DNA from: Prevotella sp. 10(H)
Lineage (GTDB): Bacteria > Bacteroidota > Bacteroidia > Bacteroidales > Dysgonomonadaceae
DNA length: 64,000 nucleotides
NCBI RefSeq assembly: GCF_000711235.1
Contig: NZ_JOMI01000001.1
Location: 186,001-250,000, forward strand
Direction: 5' to 3'
Positions 10,001 through 17,708 of the stretch are shown here, in pieces. The translations under genes and the position numbers were made by a program. Position 1 is the stretch's first letter, and every line of letters begins with the position of its first letter. The notes beneath the pieces were generated by a model. The model was not told the DNA's origin. It made no database searches and saw nothing but the letters and a program-made list of their open reading frames with translations.

Positions 10001-11513
10001 CTTTGAAATTCAGATCGGGATTCTCCTTATCCGTAAGATCAAACAAACCATTTACGCTAAGTAAACCGTTCTCATCGTCCACATCCAGCTGTCCTTCCAG
10101 CCTTAAGCCGTCGTAACTGGCATCGAGCGTGATTTCCTTGTATGTATAACCTTTAAAATCAAAATTATGTATATCCCCTTCAGCTTTGCCTTTAAGTTTG
10201 CCATGGGTGGGTTTTTCCATTTCCACAGCCAGATTCAGTGAAATCTTGTTCAGGTCTTTATTATCCAAAAGGTTACCCAGTTCAAAATCTGTAGTATAAA
10301 CCTTTCCCTGCACAAAACTACTGATACCGCTCCTCGGATTCAGACCAAAAAGCACGTCTGTCTTTACAATCCCCAGATCGGTATCGAGACTACCGAATGC
10401 AGTAAGCTGTTTCATATAGCCCGATATATCTCCTTCGAACGAAACAGTACCCAGTCTCTTCAACTGGTGAGGCAGGTTAACTTTTTTCGTAGAAAAGTTA
10501 TTGACTATATCTTCTATATCGTTAATACTCACTGTGAGTTCATCCACACTTCCCAACAGGTACATTTTATCCTTGTCTTTGGCATCCCTGATCTCTGCAT
10601 TAGCTGTCAGATGCAGCTTTTCCCCAAAGTCGATCGATAATTCCGACAAGTCGAGATTACCGGATGACGCATGAATATTCGCCCTCAAGTTCAACACATC
10701 CTTAAAATTCTTCAATGCTGGAACAAGAGCAGCAATATCTTTCGGGGCAATGTATGACGGAGCGATACGGCAATCTACTACTGCATAATCCTGCACCTTA
10801 GCCGAATCGCCCGTAGGGGTGAGATCAAGTTCGAATTTATCGAATACAAGCGAAGAAGAAGGCATATCAAGTTCAAATCCCCTGAGTGAATATTTCTTAC
10901 CCTGACTAACCAGTTTAAAGACAAGATCGGATATTTCCAGTCCGCTCTTCTCTTTCAGGCTGATCTTCTTTACCTGCACATTGAGCGAATCTTCAAGAAT
11001 GGATTTCACAGTCAGTTTTGCATTCAGATCGGATACGTCTACATGATTGGCATCGAACACCGATGCTTTCCACGGGCGGTCTTTTACATTATAGGAGAAA
11101 CGCCCATTCGATATATTAACGGCATTCAGTTTGATATCGAGTTTTGCTTTAGGCTTGTCATCCTTCGATTTAAAGGCATCTATGATATACTGAATATTCA
11201 GCGGGGCATTCGTACTGTCTTTCGACAGATGCACTTCCATATCGGTCAGCCAAGCGGAAGTAATGACAATCTTACCTTTAGCCAGCGCGAATAAATCTAT
11301 TCCTGCCGAAACCTTATCGGCCATCAGCACTTTTTCGTTCGATTGGTCGTAAAGGTAGAGGCTATCGATAGCCAATGTATTGAATGGATAAAATGAAAGT
11401 TTCTTTATACCGAGTTCTGTGCCGAGTTTAGCTTTAAGTTCCTCCACGATAAGGTCTTTGGCGTATTGCTGAACCGCAGGAGTGTTCAATAAACCAAACA
11501 AAATGACAATCAA
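7068..11513 (-). CDS. tamB: TamB-like translocation/assembly module protein
   Basis: A very long (1481 residues from the TTG start), beta-strand-rich protein with a C-terminal DUF490/TamB domain (roughly the last 350 residues, including GTYNINRGSYNFTFQ and VNCVLNLTGPLKHPNVGLDI). TamB-type proteins span the periplasm from an inner-membrane anchor and act in outer membrane protein assembly or lipid transport (AsmA-like superfamily). No TamA/Omp85 partner is adjacent. The only usual start codon near the N terminus is TTG at 11511-11513, but that start cuts through the membrane anchor: the same frame stays open to 11567 and codes for KRFKQIF and a hydrophobic stretch, with ATA at 11562-11564 as the likely position of an ATG-like start. 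A 4-base overlap links it to the methyltransferase gene. Confidence 0.93.
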   Translation of the reverse strand: MIVILFGLLNTPAVQQYAKDLIVEELKAKLGTELGIKKLSFYPFNTLAIDSLYLYDQSNEKVLMADKVSAGIDLFALAKGKIVITSAWLTDMEVHLSKDSTNAPLNIQYIIDAFKSKDDKPKAKLDIKLNAVNISNGRFSYNVKDRPWKASVFDANHVDVSDLNAKLTVKSILEDSLNVQVKKISLKEKSGLEISDLVFKLVSQGKKYSLRGFELDMPSSSLVFDKFELDLTPTGDSAKVQDYAVVDCRIAPSYIAPKDIAALVPALKNFKDVLNLRANIHASSGNLDLSELSIDFGEKLHLTANAEIRDAKDKDKMYLLGSVDELTVSINDIEDIVNNFSTKKVNLPHQLKRLGTVSFEGDISGYMKQLTAFGSLDTDLGIVKTDVLFGLNPRSGISSFVQGKVYTTDFELGNLLDNKDLNKISLNLAVEMEKPTHGKLKGKAEGDIHNFDFKGYTYKEITLDASYDGLRLEGQLDVDDENGLLSVNGLFDLTDKENPDLNFKAKVKNVQLDNLHIAENMKHSYISFVMDADFTGRHIDNAEGYVRIDSIDFIREDKFFQMDSLVLNITGFEDSRQLTLNSNLIKGQINGIYSILSMVGSVKQTLGHYLPALIKTSENKKYEEQINRMNFDFQVNNTESLSTILKLPVTILSPSKIIGSYDNMSNNFNLEIFAPSVKAAGMNIKSGYVSIKNPCDTIDAKINVLVIGKKDAINDIAINSRISNNLINTDISLMNTGAQRARGNFSIATLLTKDGTDPFRVDIDMLPSDLLLNNADWRMDKSHIAIQDGLIDVDNFRVYNDDGSQEIKINGKYTQKDSNDILKAELKNINLEYIFQTLAIDALQFGGAATGSLFVSSIEKKPYLNTRLNVTDFKFNGAELGNLNLFSELDDETSQVVLDGLIVSHENKRTKVDGTLDPVKQQLSINFDADSINIGFLNKYAETIFDNITGRGTGKVHLHGNFSKVTVEGKAFIEDGSFGIRFLNTRYNFTDTVYLKNDLIYFNDITMADEYNNTAQVSGKVAHDLFSNFMYLIELNANNFLVYNATPSVNPLFYGKVFGSGNGTIGGDESGVDINVRMRTEANTLVRMNFMEDVVNEYSFITYKDKSNPDTTAVSNTLPAYLRNDSGMDINMHFYVDATPDATLELLMDPAGGDILKGTGSGAMQFEWNMKSSPKLFGTYNINRGSYNFTFQRLMERRFNIVDGSNVQFRGDPFEATLDVEAIYKVNASLNDLDKDLADRVGQTTIPVNCVLNLTGPLKHPNVGLDISLPSTDSEVERQVKSILNTQDEINKQVAYLLILSKFKAPSYANPGSQTSDFAALASSTLSNQLTKIVSKIDDRWQLGTNIRYSDTELTNTEAELLLSSQLLNDRLLINGNFGYRNDINLKNEAMITDIDIEYLLNNAGTWRIKAYNHYNEKYYYLGHATQTQGVGIIYKKDFDELRDLFHRTRPRVISRDSIAPLLPDSIQKGSTLSPFIRMKK

Positions 11514-11585
11514 CCCCGCGATTATCAGTAGAAGTGTCAGAAATATTTGCTTAAACCTTTTTATAACTCAATCTTTTAAGTGGTA

Positions 11586-11593
11586 CAAAATTA
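11586..11593 (-). promoter_or_regulatory. Possible -7 element for tamB
   Basis: On the minus strand this reads TAATTTTG, matching TAnnTTTG. A transcript starting about 7 bases downstream would begin near 11579, just before the ATA codon at 11564, in line with a start upstream of the annotated TTG. No good -33 element is seen. Confidence 0.4.
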
Positions 11594-11688
11594 TCAAAAA
11601 AAAGAGATTTTTCCTTATCGGCACAAACCTATCTTAATGAAAATGGTAATTGTTAAGATAATTTATGGAAAAATGCTTATAATGAGTA

Positions 11689-11711
11689 AAGAGGCAATCG
11701 TATCGCCTCTT
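11689..11711. terminator. Small hairpin between tamB and the Arc-type gene
   Basis: Arms 11689-11695 and 11705-11711 (AAGAGGC/GCCTCTT) pair perfectly over 7 bp around a 9-base loop. There is no strong T-run, so it may be a weak second terminator for the SPFH-Arc operon or simply a processed hairpin. Confidence 0.35.
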
Positions 11712-11742
11712 CAATATAAAACATCTGTAAGTATATAAAGTT

Positions 11743-11774
11743 GAGCCCCTCCCTCATAGACTTTGGGGAGGCTC
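11743..11774 (-). terminator. Probable terminator of the SPFH-Arc operon
   Basis: Directly after the stop codon at 11775, the minus strand forms a GC-rich hairpin (GAGCC with GGCTC, plus TCCC with GGGA and a 2-base bulge), followed by a T-rich stretch (AACTTTATATAC). The bulge lowers confidence. Confidence 0.5.
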
Positions 11775-11951
11775 TTACTCTTTCTTATCTTTCTTAACAC
11801 GCCCTGCCTTACGCAAAGCCTGATCGAGGATATACTGTATCTGCCCGTTGGTACTGCGGAATTCATCCGCAGCCCACTTTTCTATGGCATCCATCATATC
11901 CTGATCGATACGGAGAACAAAGCTTTTTGTAGTCGATTCTTTTTTAGCCAC
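11775..11951 (-). CDS. Arc-family ribbon-helix-helix DNA-binding protein (58 aa)
   Basis: A GTG at 11949-11951 opens a 58-residue frame; an in-frame stop lies five codons upstream and no ATG is available before residue 19. The sequence has the ribbon-helix-helix shape: a short strand (TKSFVLRID, residues 8-16), helix 1 (QDMMDAIEKWAADEF) and helix 2 (NGQIQYILDQALRKAG), followed by a Lys/Arg-rich tail. Arc/MetJ-type proteins dimerise through the strand and bind operator DNA. It lies 19 bases after the SPFH gene in the same direction, and this pairing is familiar from other Bacteroidota genomes, suggesting it controls the SPFH operon. Targets are not visible. Confidence 0.82.
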   Translation of the reverse strand: MAKKESTTKSFVLRIDQDMMDAIEKWAADEFRSTNGQIQYILDQALRKAGRVKKDKKE

Positions 11952-11970
11952 AATGTAAATGTTTACTTAA

Positions 11971-12912
11971 CTAATGGTGAAGCGTACCCGCATTCACAAT
12001 AGGCTGGGCTGCTTCATCGGCACATAGTACAACCAGCAGGTTGCTTACCATTGCTGCCTTGCGCTCTTCGTCCAGCTCTACTATTTCTTCTCTCTGAAGC
12101 TTATCGAGCGCCAGTTGTACCATACTTACCGCACCTTCCACAATCTTTTCGCGGGCAGAGATAATAGCATCGGCCTGCTGACGGCGAAGCATTACGCTGG
12201 CAATTTCGGCAGCATAAGCCAGATAGTTGATACGGGCTTCGATAACTTCTATGCCAGCTATTTCGAGGCGGCTATTGAGTTCTTCCTCAAGTTTCTGGCT
12301 TATTTCACCATTGTCAGACCGCAGAGTAACGTCAAAATTCTTACTTTCATTACTATCGTAAGCATACATGCCGGCAACTTGACGAAGGGCAGCATCACTC
12401 TGTATTTTTACAAAGTTTTCGTATGACTGCATACGGTTCGAAAACTGGACATAAGAATTTGGAGCACCGGGAGCAATGCCCGAAATAGAAGATGTATCGA
12501 TATCGAACATGGCTTTGTAAGTATCTTTTACACGCCAGACCAATACAGAACCGATCATAATAGGATTGCCTACCTTGTCGTTTACCTTGATTGGCGGAAC
12601 GTCGAGGTTGCGGGCGCGCAAGGTTATTTTCTTTTTGCTGTAAAAAGGATTTACAAAGAAAAAGCCATTATTTGTAATTGTTCCTTTATATTTCCCGAAG
12701 AAAATCATAACCCGCGCATTATTAGGCTCCACGACCATAAATCCGAAAAAAGAAACAGGTACCAGAAAGATACCCAGCATTCCCAGAGGTATAGCCCAGA
12801 TCAATCCACTTGCAACAGCCCAGATACTAATACCCAATATGACAATATCGAAAAATAAGGCTAGAAAGCCGGAGATACAAGTACCTTTAAATGTTATTTC
12901 CTGTGTTTTCAT
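11971..12912 (-). CDS. SPFH/band 7 membrane protein (stomatin/slipin-like)
   Basis: The 313-residue protein has two membrane segments in the first ~65 residues (IVILGISIWAVASGLIWAI and the following LGIFLVPVSFFGFMV) and then an SPFH domain (about 65-260; VEPNNARVMIFFGKYKGT, VLVWRVKDTYKAMFDID). Unlike the flotillin at 4274 it has only a short helical tail. Such proteins form membrane-bound oligomers; the role here is unknown. It precedes an Arc-type repressor gene, so it may be autoregulated by that protein. It is a second, separate SPFH system within 8 kb of the first. Confidence 0.9.
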   Translation of the reverse strand: MKTQEITFKGTCISGFLALFFDIVILGISIWAVASGLIWAIPLGMLGIFLVPVSFFGFMVVEPNNARVMIFFGKYKGTITNNGFFFVNPFYSKKKITLRARNLDVPPIKVNDKVGNPIMIGSVLVWRVKDTYKAMFDIDTSSISGIAPGAPNSYVQFSNRMQSYENFVKIQSDAALRQVAGMYAYDSNESKNFDVTLRSDNGEISQKLEEELNSRLEIAGIEVIEARINYLAYAAEIASVMLRRQQADAIISAREKIVEGAVSMVQLALDKLQREEIVELDEERKAAMVSNLLVVLCADEAAQPIVNAGTLHH

Positions 12913-12997
12913 AATTAATTAATTTGATATTAAAATGATATCATAAAGATATAAACAAAATTCAAAGAAACAAATTATTAGCTACTTTTTTTAACCG

Positions 12998-13024
12998 GAA
13001 AAAGATGCCATATCTGACATCTTT
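12998..13024 (-). terminator. Terminator after the cob operon
   Basis: Arms 13001-13009 and 13016-13024 pair over 9 bp with one G-U pair around a 6-base loop. On the minus strand the stem runs into a T tract (from the A run at 12998-13003). It lies 26 bases after the cobC stop. Confidence 0.65.
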
Positions 13025-13049
13025 CTCTCTGTTTATTTACACATTATTA

Positions 13050-13565
13050 TCATAATTCAAAGACCGATATCTGCCCATATTCCGACAAATCGTCGAATGC
13101 CCCCTCCAAATCCGTTTTACCGAAGTACACCTTAAAACAATTGATTACCCCACCATGAGCAAAGACAGCCACCGTAGAATAATCCTGCTCTTTCAGCTCA
13201 TCCAGAAAAGAAGCCACTCGCTCATACATCTGCCGGAACGACTCCCCGTTTGGTGCAGCGGTATTTACCCAATCTTTTTCCCATATACTCATATCCAGTT
13301 TGTCCCAGGGATGCATCTCCCAGTCACCGAAATGAAGTTCCTTCAGCCGGTCATACAGTTGTATGTCTTCGTAGCCGCAATACTCTGCCAATTTTTTTGC
13401 ACGGCTCAATGGGCTGGAAAAGACGGCATCGAAGTGAATATCCTTAAGGTTTTGCTTCACTATTTCAGCTTCGCTTTCGAAAGTATTTTTCAGCGGAACA
13501 TCCGTCTGACCATAACACACCCCGTTCACTCCCACTGCCGTATGCCGTATTATATATACTTTCAT
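13050..13565 (-). CDS. cobC: Alpha-ribazole phosphatase (histidine phosphatase family)
   Basis: From the ATG at 13565 the product is 171 residues and begins MKVYIIRHTAVG, giving the phosphohistidine motif RHT at residues 7-9; the second conserved His lies in VAVFAHGGVI. This is the CobC branch of the phosphoglycerate-mutase-like superfamily, which removes phosphate from alpha-ribazole 5'-phosphate in cobalamin lower-ligand assembly. A longer open frame reaches 13730, but it would run into cobS and lacks homology, while the 13565 start gives the classic 4-base ATGA overlap with cobS. The neighbouring cobT and cobS genes support the substrate. Confidence 0.93.
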   Translation of the reverse strand: MKVYIIRHTAVGVNGVCYGQTDVPLKNTFESEAEIVKQNLKDIHFDAVFSSPLSRAKKLAEYCGYEDIQLYDRLKELHFGDWEMHPWDKLDMSIWEKDWVNTAAPNGESFRQMYERVASFLDELKEQDYSTVAVFAHGGVINCFKVYFGKTDLEGAFDDLSEYGQISVFEL

Positions 13566-14326
13566 AAACCGCTCTTTATTGTCATTATCATTACAACTCC
13601 CAGATAGAAAGACAGTTCGCACATCAGGAACAATGCTCCGCAGCAATCGCCCGTATAGCCCTGTATTTTCTTTTTCATTAGCAAAATCAATCCTGTAAAG
13701 GCAAAGATAGGGAATATTATTGCAGGCCAAAAGCGTAAATCAAGTAATAATATAAGAGGTAATAAGCCGAATATAACAGCAATTAATCCTGTCTTAACCG
13801 ACATTTTATTATATACTACTTTTGCCTTGCTTGTTTCTTCGTTGCGGGCATAAGGTAAGAATAACGTTATCAATGACGCAGTAAGTTTACACAAAGGGTC
13901 GGCTGCAAGAATCACTAAACAAGTCATTTCAAGACTAAACTGGCTCAGCAATGAATATTGCAATAAAAAATAGAATATCAGACTGATAACCCCATAAGTA
14001 CCAATATGTGAATCTTTCATTATCGCCAACGTCCGTTCCTTTGTATTCCCACCGCCGAAACCGTCGAAAAAATCAGCCAGACCGTCTTCGTGTAAAGCTC
14101 CCGTTATCAGCACCCTACTCAGTATAGCCAGAATCACCGCTATAGATAAGGGCAAAACCTGTGCCGTACACCATAATACTCCTGCCATTACTCCCGCTGT
14201 GAGCCACCCTGCTACAGGCCAGTAATTCACCACCTGCTTATAATATTCCGCAGGGACGTTAAAGGCCTTCAGCCGCCAGAACGGCAGGCGTGTAAAGAAA
14301 ACAAGGGCGGCAGCAATATTCTTCAT
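13562..14326 (-). CDS. cobS: Adenosylcobinamide-GDP ribazoletransferase (cobalamin synthase)
   Basis: A 254-residue, multi-pass inner-membrane protein. It carries the CobS signature HEDGLADFFDGFGGG followed by ERTLAIMKDSHIGTYG, whose acidic residues bind the metal. It joins adenosylcobinamide-GDP with alpha-ribazole (phosphate) to finish the cobalamin nucleotide loop. It lies one base after cobT and overlaps cobC by 4 bases, so the three genes form one operon. Length and membrane layout are normal for the family. Confidence 0.96.
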   Translation of the reverse strand: MKNIAAALVFFTRLPFWRLKAFNVPAEYYKQVVNYWPVAGWLTAGVMAGVLWCTAQVLPLSIAVILAILSRVLITGALHEDGLADFFDGFGGGNTKERTLAIMKDSHIGTYGVISLIFYFLLQYSLLSQFSLEMTCLVILAADPLCKLTASLITLFLPYARNEETSKAKVVYNKMSVKTGLIAVIFGLLPLILLLDLRFWPAIIFPIFAFTGLILLMKKKIQGYTGDCCGALFLMCELSFYLGVVMIMTIKSGL

Positions 14327-14327
14327 C

Positions 14328-15365
14328 CTAGAAGTATTTTGTCACTTTTATTTCTTTAAAGGAATGCATCTCGTTTATCATATGTATAGCGGAAGCCACA
14401 ATCGGGTAAGCGCACAATGCTCCTGTACCCTCTCCCAACCTCAAACCGAGATTCAGTATCGGTTTTGCTTTCAGGTAATCGAGAACCAGCTTGTGTCCTG
14501 CTTCGTCGCCCTGATGACCGAAGATAGCGTAATGCAATACATTTTCGTTCAAGCGGGAAGCCATCAGCAGGCAGTTTGTCATAATGAAACCGTCGACTAG
14601 GATAATCATTTTCAGTTCCGCAGCCTTAAGCATCGCCCCTACTGTCATTACCATTTCATAGCCGCCGAAATAGCGCATGATATCTTCGGGCGAAGTATCT
14701 CCCTTATAGTTTTCCATCGAACGCTTCAATACATTGTACTTGTGGCTGATAATATTACCCGTATGGTCGCAACCCGCACCGATGCACTGGTCTAGCGGAA
14801 TTCCCGTCAGGTAAGTCATCCACAGCGAAGACGACGATGTATTGGTTATTCCCATTTCGCCAAAGCCGATTACATTACACCCCTCATCGAAGCATGCCTG
14901 TGTACATTCTGCACCGTACCGGACAGCCTGTTCCATTTCTTCATGCGTCATTGCCGCTTCATGCAGATAGTTGCGGGTGCTTTTGCGTATCTTCTTATCT
15001 ATAATAGGGTCGTCCTGCTTAAAATCGAAATTGACGCCTGCATCTACTACTTTTAGGTTGAAACCGTGCTGACGCGCCAGGAAATTGATGCCTGCACCGC
15101 CTGCCCAAAAATTCAGAATCATCTGATAGGTTACTTCTTGCGGCGATGGGCTTACTCCCTCTGCGGCTATGCCGTGATCGCCTGCAAAAACAATATGGCA
15201 GGGATTAGTAAGTTTCGGGTTCAACGATTGTTGTACCCAGCCTATTTGCATGGCAAGGTCTTCCAATACGCCTAACGAACCTTTAGGCTTTGTCAGGTTA
15301 TCTATTTTTTCCTGCAGATAGGAACGAACTTCGTCGTTTGGTTTTTCGATATTGAACTGTAGCAT
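14328..15365 (-). CDS. cobT: Nicotinate-nucleotide--dimethylbenzimidazole phosphoribosyltransferase
   Basis: The 345-residue protein matches CobT over its full length. Visible landmarks are [13 protein letters not shown] near the N terminus, [14 protein letters not shown], the [10 protein letters not shown] segment and the C-terminal LGEGTGA loop that holds the catalytic glutamate. It transfers the phosphoribosyl group of nicotinate mononucleotide to dimethylbenzimidazole (or a related base) to make alpha-ribazole 5'-phosphate, the substrate passed to cobS and cobC downstream. It is the first gene of this operon. No cobU is adjacent and no cobalamin riboswitch is evident upstream. Confidence 0.97.
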   Translation of the reverse strand: MLQFNIEKPNDEVRSYLQEKIDNLTKPKGSLGVLEDLAMQIGWVQQSLNPKLTNPCHIVFAGDHGIAAEGVSPSPQEVTYQMILNFWAGGAGINFLARQHGFNLKVVDAGVNFDFKQDDPIIDKKIRKSTRNYLHEAAMTHEEMEQAVRYGAECTQACFDEGCNVIGFGEMGITNTSSSSLWMTYLTGIPLDQCIGAGCDHTGNIISHKYNVLKRSMENYKGDTSPEDIMRYFGGYEMVMTVGAMLKAAELKMIILVDGFIMTNCLLMASRLNENVLHYAIFGHQGDEAGHKLVLDYLKAKPILNLGLRLGEGTGALCAYPIVASAIHMINEMHSFKEIKVTKYF

Positions 15366-15764
15366 TATTGTTATATTGTTAGTCTATAATCAGTGGTTAT
15401 AAAAAGTAACAAAAGTAACGGAAATCAATTAATAATTAGGAATGAATAATTAATAATTTCCGGTTTCATCCATTGCTTTGTGTTAAATTGAATTGTTAAA
15501 AAGTAACGAATGTAACGGATTTTCCAGTTAGCAGTCAACAATATTTCTCGCAAAGACGCAAAGTCGCAAAAGGTAACAAAAGTAACGCTTTGAGAGCAAA
15601 GTTGACAATTGATAATGGACAATGAAAAACAAAAACTCGTAACCTGTAACTGCCCGAAGGGCGAAGTAACTCGTAACTAAAATCCTATTTCAAAGAACGA
15701 CACAAGCCAATAGCAATATACTATCGGCCCACATATTATAGATAAAATTATTCTGATTTTTAAC
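15366..15764. repeat. Gene-free gap with degenerate GTAAC-rich repeats
   Basis: This 399-base gap holds several near-copies of an AAAAGTAACG-type unit (15401-15420, 15498-15519, 15570-15588), AT-rich AATAATTA runs (15429-15460), a CGCAAAGACGCAAAGTCGCAAA-like stretch (around 15549-15570) and CTCGTAAC units flanking a short CCCGAAGGGCG inverted repeat (15637-15678). No protein-coding frame looks real. Several copies of CAAAAGTA also match the minus-strand -7 consensus (TACTTTTG), one at 15410-15417 being suitably placed for cobT. Confidence 0.6.
15410..15417 (-). promoter_or_regulatory. Possible -7 element of the cobTSC operon
   Basis: On the minus strand this reads TACTTTTG (matches TAnnTTTG) 45 bases before the cobT start. 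It is part of a repeated unit, and no -33 TTTG is seen at the right spacing, so the call is tentative. Confidence 0.35.
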
Positions 15765-17060
15765 TTACTTATAGCCCAGATATTCCAAGGCGTCGGCTAC
15801 TACGAAGTTACTGCCGCCGATAAAGATAAAATCATTCGGCGCAGCCCAGTCTTTTGCAGCCTGTACAGCTTCGGCAACGGTAGGATAAGAATAACCCATA
15901 AGGCCTTTCTTTTCGCCCAATGCCCTCAGCTTCATTTCGTTCATCGAGCGGGGAATTGCAGCCTTTGTGAAGTAATAGATAGCATTGCGGGGCAATAACG
16001 ACAGTACCGCCGAGATGTCTTTATCGTTTACCATGCCTAATATAATATGCAGTGTAGAATACCGTTCGCTTTTAAGCTGACTGACTATGTATTCCATTCC
16101 CGCAAGGTTATGTCCTGTGTCGCAGACAATCTTCGGATGCATATCCTGTATGACCTGCCAGCGCCCCATCAGCCCCGTAAGTTTTGTTACGTAGGCAAAA
16201 CCATTATATATAGCTTTCGACGGTATTACATTGCCCTGCTTCTGCAGTTCCTTTACGGCGCAAAGCACTGTTGCCGCATTTTTCTGTTGTGCATAGCCCG
16301 ACAATTCACCTTTCAGGTGCAGATAATATTTCGTATCGAATAGCCATCCGCTTGCTGTTTTCAGGCTCGACTGAATAATATGATCGTCTTCGGCAAATGT
16401 AATCGGGGCTCCTACCCTTTCGGCAGTTTCCTTAAATACATTCCTTACCTCTTCATCTTCTGCTTCGCCTATTATTACAGGTATATCTTTTTTGATAATT
16501 CCGGCTTTCTCTGCAGCTATTTTATCCAGTGTATTACCCAGAAACTGCATATGATCGAAGCTGATATTAGTAATAATGCTCAAAACGGGAGTTATAATAT
16601 TCGTACTGTCGAGCCTGCCTCCCAAACCGACTTCAATAACGGCGATATCGACCTCCATGTCGGCAAAGTACTGGAAAGCCATCATCATTGTCAGTTCGAA
16701 AAAAGAAGGTTCTATCGGTTCAAAATCTTCGCGGTAGAGATCCACGAAATCCGTAACGTATTGTTGTGAAATTTTTTCTCCGTTGATGCGTATACGTTCC
16801 CGAAAATCGAGCAGATGCGGAGAAGTATACAAACCTACTTTGTAGCCTGCTTCCTGCAGAATAGCGGCCAGCAAATGAGAAACAGAGCCTTTGCCATTGG
16901 TTCCGGCAACGTGTATTGTCTTATATTTGGTGTGCGGATGAGAAAAATACGCATCCAGTTTCAGGCTGTTGTCGAGGCCCTCCTTGTATGCATTGCCGCC
17001 TGTCTTCTGGTAAACCGGCAATTGATTGTATAGATATTCTACTGTCTCCCTATAGGTCAT
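15765..17060 (-). CDS. folC: Folylpolyglutamate synthase/dihydrofolate synthase
   Basis: A 431-residue Mur-ligase-family enzyme with the ATP-binding loop HVAGTNGKGSVSHLLA near residue 50, the GLYTSPHLLDFRERI segment and the IEVGLGGRLDSTN motif. FolC adds glutamate to dihydropteroate and to folates in the cytosol, which retains folate in the cell. It lies 15 bases after the acetyltransferase gene in the same direction, so it is probably the second gene of a two-gene operon. Length is typical for the bifunctional enzyme; whether both activities are present cannot be told by eye. Confidence 0.95.
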   Translation of the reverse strand: MTYRETVEYLYNQLPVYQKTGGNAYKEGLDNSLKLDAYFSHPHTKYKTIHVAGTNGKGSVSHLLAAILQEAGYKVGLYTSPHLLDFRERIRINGEKISQQYVTDFVDLYREDFEPIEPSFFELTMMMAFQYFADMEVDIAVIEVGLGGRLDSTNIITPVLSIITNISFDHMQFLGNTLDKIAAEKAGIIKKDIPVIIGEAEDEEVRNVFKETAERVGAPITFAEDDHIIQSSLKTASGWLFDTKYYLHLKGELSGYAQQKNAATVLCAVKELQKQGNVIPSKAIYNGFAYVTKLTGLMGRWQVIQDMHPKIVCDTGHNLAGMEYIVSQLKSERYSTLHIILGMVNDKDISAVLSLLPRNAIYYFTKAAIPRSMNEMKLRALGEKKGLMGYSYPTVAEAVQAAKDWAAPNDFIFIGGSNFVVADALEYLGYK

Positions 17061-17075
17061 TATAATTTTACTTTT

Positions 17076-17708
17076 TTAATCTGAATGGATTTGTTCATTT
17101 AGTTCCCCCAAAAATTGCCCGACATGCAATCCGTCCATTACGGCATGATTTACAGTTATAGAAACAGGCATCATCATTTTTTGTTCTTCGCGGAAAAGTT
17201 TTCCCGTAGATATTTTAGGTATCGAGCCCTTACTCCCTAAAGACATGGTATGTTTCATCTCGGTAAATTGCACCCATGGCACGGATGAATAATGTATTAC
17301 ATCGTTCCTGAGAGCATTCTCGTCCATACCGATACCCGATGTATGCTGTATTTGCCGGATAACGTCCGATGCATTCTGTCTGAAAATGTCTATATCGGTA
17401 TCGTATTCGAAGAAAGAAAAAGAGAATGTTCCGTCTTCGCGCCCGATAGTCGATGCCGGATGAATGATATCGTAACAAAAAAGCTGTTCTCCCTCTATCC
17501 TGTATCGGAATAGCTCGACAGCATTTACCGCCTGCATTATCCGGTGCAGTGAATTGAGAAAAAAAGAAGTGCCTGTTGCTGTGCTATGCTCATAAACAGG
17601 TGTAAAATCGACATTGGTTGTCATACCGAAAAAAGGATCGTCAAAAGCCTTGAAAAAATAAAAATGTTCTTTCCGGTTCCAGTCTTCGATATCAATAAGA
17701 GTCTTCAC
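17076..17708 (-). CDS. Chloramphenicol acetyltransferase-like protein
   Basis: From GTG at 17706-17708 the product is 210 residues, the usual CAT length, and starts VKTLIDIEDWNRKEHF, which aligns with the family N terminus (DxxxWxRKEHF). The catalytic histidine is H188 with D192 in NHAVMDGLHVG near the C terminus; the residue before the catalytic His is Asn instead of the usual His. An open frame extends to 17786 but its extra 26 residues show no family likeness. CAT enzymes transfer acetyl from acetyl-CoA to chloramphenicol, but chromosomal homologues may have other substrates. The pairing with folC (15 bases downstream) hints at a resident gene, not a mobile resistance gene. Confidence 0.85.
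   Translation of the reverse strand: MKTLIDIEDWNRKEHFYFFKAFDDPFFGMTTNVDFTPVYEHSTATGTSFFLNSLHRIMQAVNAVELFRYRIEGEQLFCYDIIHPASTIGREDGTFSFSFFEYDTDIDIFRQNASDVIRQIQHTSGIGMDENALRNDVIHYSSVPWVQFTEMKHTMSLGSKGSIPKISTGKLFREEQKMMMPVSITVNHAVMDGLHVGQFLGELNEQIHSD

Noticed and set aside
7068-11513. Large protein read as a surface adhesin or repeat protein
   Set aside because: The N-terminal anchor, uniform beta-rich body and C-terminal DUF490 words fit TamB better; no adhesin or sorting domain is seen.
13566-13730. Upstream extension of cobC
   Set aside because: The extra 55 residues overlap cobS in another frame; the ATG at 13565 gives the family start and a 4-base overlap.
15366-15450. Possible cobalamin riboswitch upstream of cobT
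   Set aside because: Only a CAGTGG fragment (15391-15396) resembles the riboswitch core; the other conserved boxes and stems are missing and the gap is repeat-rich.
15425-15622. 65-codon open frame on the minus strand
   Set aside because: Its text comes from AT-rich intergenic repeats with no family likeness.
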